From: Candidatus Poribacteria bacterium
Lineage (GTDB): Bacteria > Poribacteria > WGA-4E > GCA-2687025
Length of the DNA stretch: 9,201 nt
NCBI GenBank assembly: GCA_002687025.1
Contig: NYZG01000013.1
Coordinates: 1,841 to 11,041 of the forward strand
Reading direction: 5' to 3'
Every line of letters starts with the position of its first letter. The stretch's first letter is position 1. Positions 6,666 through 9,201 of this stretch are shown here, one piece after another. The notes beneath the pieces were generated by a model. That model was not told the DNA's origin and made no database searches. It saw nothing but the letters and a program-made list of their open reading frames with translations. The position numbers and the translations under genes are program-made.

Positions 6666-6832
6666 CGTCTGGCGTCCATTCGGCGCAGCGCGTCGCCGGC
6701 GGAGGCGTCGCGTAGGCCGGCTCCTTCCTGCACGCGGGCGAATGCGACATACTCGGGCGCCGGCGCTCGCCGCGGACGCGCATGTATGCGGCCCGGCCGT
6801 CGTCGCCTGACCCAGCCACCGTGCGAGGACAC

Positions 6833-7915
6833 ATGCTCACAGCGACAGCCGCGCCGCCGATCGAGCGGCTAAACGGCGGCGACCCGATCATCGCCCCGAC
6901 CGATCTCTGGTGGGAGAACGGCGTCACGTTCAACTCCGGAGCGGTGCTTCTCGAGGGCTCGGAGCGCGCCCGTCTCGCGCCGATCCTGCTGGGGCCCGAC
7001 GATGTCGGAACCGACCCGCTGGTCGTGGTGCACTATCGCGCTCGCCCGATGCGGGACGAAGGCCACGCCCTCAACCGGTCGTACGTGGGTCTCGCCGTGT
7101 TCACGACCGAGTTCCAGTTGCTGCGTCGGCTGGACGTCCCCGTACTCTCGCCGGAATCGGACGTCCTGGGGTTCGACGCGCTCGGTGTCGAGGACCCTCG
7201 GATTACGCTGATAGACGGCGTCTACTACATGGTGTATTGCGGCGTCGCGCCGCGCGCGGACGCTGGATGGCGGGCGCAAGTGTGCGTCGCGCGGTCGTCC
7301 AACCTGCTCGACTGGGAGAAACTCGGCCCAGCCGACGCGGCAGTCAACTTCGAGAACAACAAGGACGGCGTGCTATTCCCTGAACGGCACGACGGGAGCT
7401 TCGTTCTCCTACATCGCCCCATGACGGGAACGCCTGCGGATTACTGCATCGAGCTCGCGCTGGGCGAGACGGCTTCCGGCCCGTGGACGAACTATGGCGG
7501 GGTGCTGGGATCGACGCCATGCCCCGAGTGCCGGGAGTCGTGGGTGGGGGCCGGTTCCGTGCCCATCGCGTTGGGGGACGGCCGCTATCTCGTCATCTAC
7601 CACACGGGGAACCGCCTGCACGACGGCGGCCGAGTGTACCAGCTCGACGCCGCCATCTTCGACCTCGCCCGCCTCGACGCAGCCGACCCCACGGCGATCG
7701 TCACGCATCGCCTCGACCGGATAATGCTGCCGGAGACGTCGTGGGAGATCGACGCGCCGTACCCGGATAGCGTGGGCAACGTCGTCTTCGCGTGTGGGTC
7801 GTACGAATATGGCGAGCACATCACCATCGTCTACGGCGGCGGAGACACGTACATCCTTGCTGCGCGCGTGGGCCGCCAGGCGCTGATAGACGCCGTCGAG
7901 CGGCATCCGGTTTAG
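6833..7915 (+). CDS. GH130-family beta-mannoside phosphorylase or hydrolase
   Basis: The 360-residue product has the five-bladed-propeller signature of GH130. It opens with IERLNGGDPIIAP and FNSGAV (33-38). GVEDPRIT (118-125) carries the candidate acid, D121. NNKDGVLFP and LLHRPM (175-197) form the typical second signature, and SWVGAG follows. Family members cleave beta-mannosides, many by phosphorolysis giving mannose-1-phosphate, some by hydrolysis. I cannot place it in a subfamily by eye, so either reaction is open. No signal peptide is evident, which fits a cytoplasmic enzyme. ATG 6833 has GAGG 4 nt upstream, a short spacing. In-frame alternatives at ATG 6782 and GTG 6821 lack a ribosome site and add residues unlike the family. 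It is a single gene 167 nt after the RIO stop, with no visible transporter or other glycan genes. Confidence 0.88.
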   Translation: MLTATAAPPIERLNGGDPIIAPTDLWWENGVTFNSGAVLLEGSERARLAPILLGPDDVGTDPLVVVHYRARPMRDEGHALNRSYVGLAVFTTEFQLLRRLDVPVLSPESDVLGFDALGVEDPRITLIDGVYYMVYCGVAPRADAGWRAQVCVARSSNLLDWEKLGPADAAVNFENNKDGVLFPERHDGSFVLLHRPMTGTPADYCIELALGETASGPWTNYGGVLGSTPCPECRESWVGAGSVPIALGDGRYLVIYHTGNRLHDGGRVYQLDAAIFDLARLDAADPTAIVTHRLDRIMLPETSWEIDAPYPDSVGNVVFACGSYEYGEHITIVYGGGDTYILAARVGRQALIDAVERHPV

Positions 7916-7931
7916 CGGCGTCTCGTGTGGC

Positions 7932-7960
7932 GGCCGGGGCGCCCGTTGTGGGGCGCGGCC
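7932..7960 (+). terminator. GC-rich hairpin after the GH130 gene
   Basis: Stem GCGCCC (7939-7944) pairs with GGGCGC (7951-7956) around a 6-nt loop. GGCC (7932-7935) can add to GGCC (7957-7960) with a three-base bulge. It begins 17 nt after the GH130 stop, a usual place for a terminator, but no T run follows. It may stop transcription weakly or protect the 3' end. Confidence 0.3.
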
Positions 7961-8171
7961 CGAGCAGCTAGACTTGGCTCGCGTTACATCGGGTCCGGCC
8001 CGCGTCACCGACGCGGCGGCCGCGCGCCCGTTCAGGAATCATCGTCGAGCTGCCGCTGCTCTATGCGCGACGCCCGTCGCGCCGAGTGACACCCTCGACG
8101 ACAGGCTGTGCGGCATCCACCTGACCCGACGTGCGCCGTCTGCAATCGCGTGTGGAATCAGCCGCCCATCC

Positions 8172-8176
8172 AGAGG
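8172..8176 (+). promoter_or_regulatory. Shine-Dalgarno deciding GTG start of the methyltransferase
   Basis: AGAGG lies 7 nt before GTG 8184. The frame is open back to a TTG at 7974, but the 70 extra codons translate to an Ala/Arg-rich stretch with no motif. The methyltransferase similarity begins soon after the GTG, which together with this site makes 8184 the likely start. Confidence 0.55.
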
Positions 8177-8183
8177 CCGCAAC

Positions 8184-9149
8184 GTGACATCCGACTACGA
8201 ACGGTTCCCCGTCGGACGGGGCGAGATCGCGCTCGGCGACTGCCTCACCGTCCTGCGGGGCCTGCCCGACGGCGCGGCCACGCTCGCCGTCACATCGCCG
8301 CCGTACCACAACGCCATCAACTACGAGCAGCACGCCCAGACGCTCGCGGGCGAGAAGGAGCGGTGGGGGCGCATCGAGATACAGTACGACGAGTACCGGC
8401 AGTTCCTCATGGAGCGCTTCAAGGAGTTGCTGCGCGTCGTGGCCCCGGGTGGCTACAACGTCGTCAACATCGCCCCGGTGAGCTGGCAGGGGCGTCGCGT
8501 CCCGCTGCCGTTCCATTTCGTGGGGTGGATGGAAGAGCTCGGCTGGGCGTTCCGCGAGGACATCGTCTGGGAGAAGACGGTCGCGCGGGATCGCCGGTCG
8601 GGTGTGCTGTTGCAGCACCCCTACCCCGGATACTACTACCCGAGTCTGGTCGCCGAGTACGTGTTCGTATTCCAGCGACCCGGCGAGCGACGGGATCGTA
8701 GCAACATCTACTGGCATCGCTCCGACGCGGATCGCGCGGGAAACGAGATCGACCTGTCCGACTACCAGGGCGAGAAGAGCAAGAACGTGTGGCGTTTCCG
8801 CCCGGTCGCGCCGCAGGAGAACATCCATCCCTGTCCGTACCCGCTGGAACTCGTCGAGCGGGTCGTGGAGTTCTACTCGTACAGGGGCGATCTGGTGGTC
8901 GACATCTTCGCGGGCAGCGGGCAGACAAACGTCGCCGCGGAGAAACTCGGACGACGTCACCTCGGCATCGACATCATGCGGGAATACGCCGACTACGCCG
9001 TCAGCCGGGTGCGCGACGTGAGCAGAGAAGCGGATTCAGAGACCGTCGAGACGAGCCCGGCGGCGCCCGGCGCCACGCGCGACGCCCAGCGCGACGAAGC
9101 GGACTCCGAGACCGTCGCCGGCGACCAACCGACTCCCGCGACTAGCTGA
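8184..9149 (+). CDS. Site-specific DNA methyltransferase, beta class (N4-cytosine or N6-adenine)
   Basis: This 321-residue protein transfers a methyl group from S-adenosylmethionine to an exocyclic amino group in DNA. The catalytic motif IV TSPPY (37-41) comes before the AdoMet-binding motif I DIFAGSGQTN (240-249), an order that defines the beta class. HPCPYPLELVERVVEFYS (215-232) is the usual segment just before motif I, and GRRHLGIDI (256-264) follows it. A Ser before PPY is more often seen in N4-cytosine enzymes, but adenine specificity is not excluded. The target site cannot be read from sequence; the region between motifs (about 60-210) should contain it. The tail (280-321) is acidic, low in complexity and contains EADSETV twice. 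No restriction gene is visible, so it may be an orphan methylase. A GTG start is supported by AGAGG 7 nt upstream. Confidence 0.9.
   Translation: MTSDYERFPVGRGEIALGDCLTVLRGLPDGAATLAVTSPPYHNAINYEQHAQTLAGEKERWGRIEIQYDEYRQFLMERFKELLRVVAPGGYNVVNIAPVSWQGRRVPLPFHFVGWMEELGWAFREDIVWEKTVARDRRSGVLLQHPYPGYYYPSLVAEYVFVFQRPGERRDRSNIYWHRSDADRAGNEIDLSDYQGEKSKNVWRFRPVAPQENIHPCPYPLELVERVVEFYSYRGDLVVDIFAGSGQTNVAAEKLGRRHLGIDIMREYADYAVSRVRDVSREADSETVETSPAAPGATRDAQRDEADSETVAGDQPTPATS
9027..9117 (+). repeat. Imperfect 22-nt direct repeat in the methyltransferase tail
   Basis: Copies at 9027-9048 and 9096-9117 differ at two positions, both silent, and encode the core EADSETV each time. They are 69 nt apart, exactly 23 codons. 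The pattern suggests a tandem duplication of a linker segment, with the DNA drifting only at silent sites. Confidence 0.7.
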
Positions 9150-9201
9150 ACAGATCGGCCGGCTCGCCCCACGCGGCCCCGTACACGCACTCGCCGAGCG
9201 G
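9142..9201 (-). CDS. C-terminal end of an unidentified convergent gene
   Basis: From the right edge the minus strand is open for 19 codons, ending GEPADLFS and a TAG at 9142-9144. The composition (Gly, Ala, Trp, Tyr, acidic residues) looks like ordinary protein rather than the Arg-rich shadow frames common here. The stop overlaps the methyltransferase stop by 8 nt, normal for tightly packed convergent genes. The fragment is too short to name a family, and chance openness cannot be excluded. Confidence 0.35.
   Translation of the reverse strand, partial: PLGECVYGAAWGEPADLFS

Noticed and set aside
6666..6832. GC-rich repeats (GCCGGC twice, GCGCCGGCGC) between the RIO and GH130 genes
   Set aside because: The arms are short or self-complementary hexamers expected by chance at this base composition; no T run or convincing promoter pair accompanies them.
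7974..8183. N-terminal extension of the methyltransferase from TTG 7974
   Set aside because: The composition is Ala/Arg-rich with no conserved motif, and a better start (GTG 8184 with AGAGG) lies just before the conserved part.

Overview
The window is high in G+C, and third codon positions are mostly G or C. It comes from a bacterial chromosome with compact genes and no phage, insertion-sequence, tRNA, rRNA or CRISPR signature. The gene set (a DUF4838 GH20/GH67-like protein, a GH130 mannoside enzyme, a bacterial RIO1 kinase, a MASE1 sensor and a folate/methyltransferase fusion) resembles uncultured, carbohydrate-using lineages of the planctomycete, Latescibacterota, Poribacteria or Hydrogenedentes type. 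The lineage is a guess from gene content, not something the sequence proves.

There are two divergent blocks. The left block reads on the minus strand. In transcription order it holds: (i) a three-domain one-carbon protein that joins a MetF-like methylenetetrahydrofolate reductase, a cysteine-rich MTHFR_C/MetV-like module and a pterin-binding methyltransferase domain (start 5347 or 5389, end 2882); (ii) a GNAT acetyltransferase 24 nt downstream, interrupted by an apparent one-base deletion near 2802-2803; (iii) 40 nt further on, a DUF4838 protein; (iv) after a 197-nt gap, the first 120 residues of a MASE1 membrane sensor that runs off the left edge. The first three are close enough to be one operon.

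A 480-nt non-coding region (5390-5870) separates the blocks. It holds a promoter-like sequence for the minus-strand operon with an inverted repeat between its boxes, and a separate perfect 10-bp-arm inverted repeat.

The right block reads on the plus strand: a RIO1-family kinase (5871-6665), a GH130 enzyme (6833-7915) and a stand-alone beta-class DNA methyltransferase with a GTG start (8184-9149). The gaps of 167 and 268 nt suggest separate transcription. At the right edge the last 19 codons of a convergent minus-strand gene overlap the methyltransferase stop by 8 nt.

Functionally, the left operon couples folate one-carbon chemistry and probably corrinoid-linked methyl transfer with possible glycan use. 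The right block combines kinase signalling or ribosome-related function, mannoside breakdown and DNA modification, with no obvious shared pathway. The most notable items are the MTHFR-MTHFR_C-methyltransferase fusion, the GNAT frameshift and the inverted repeats in the divergent region.
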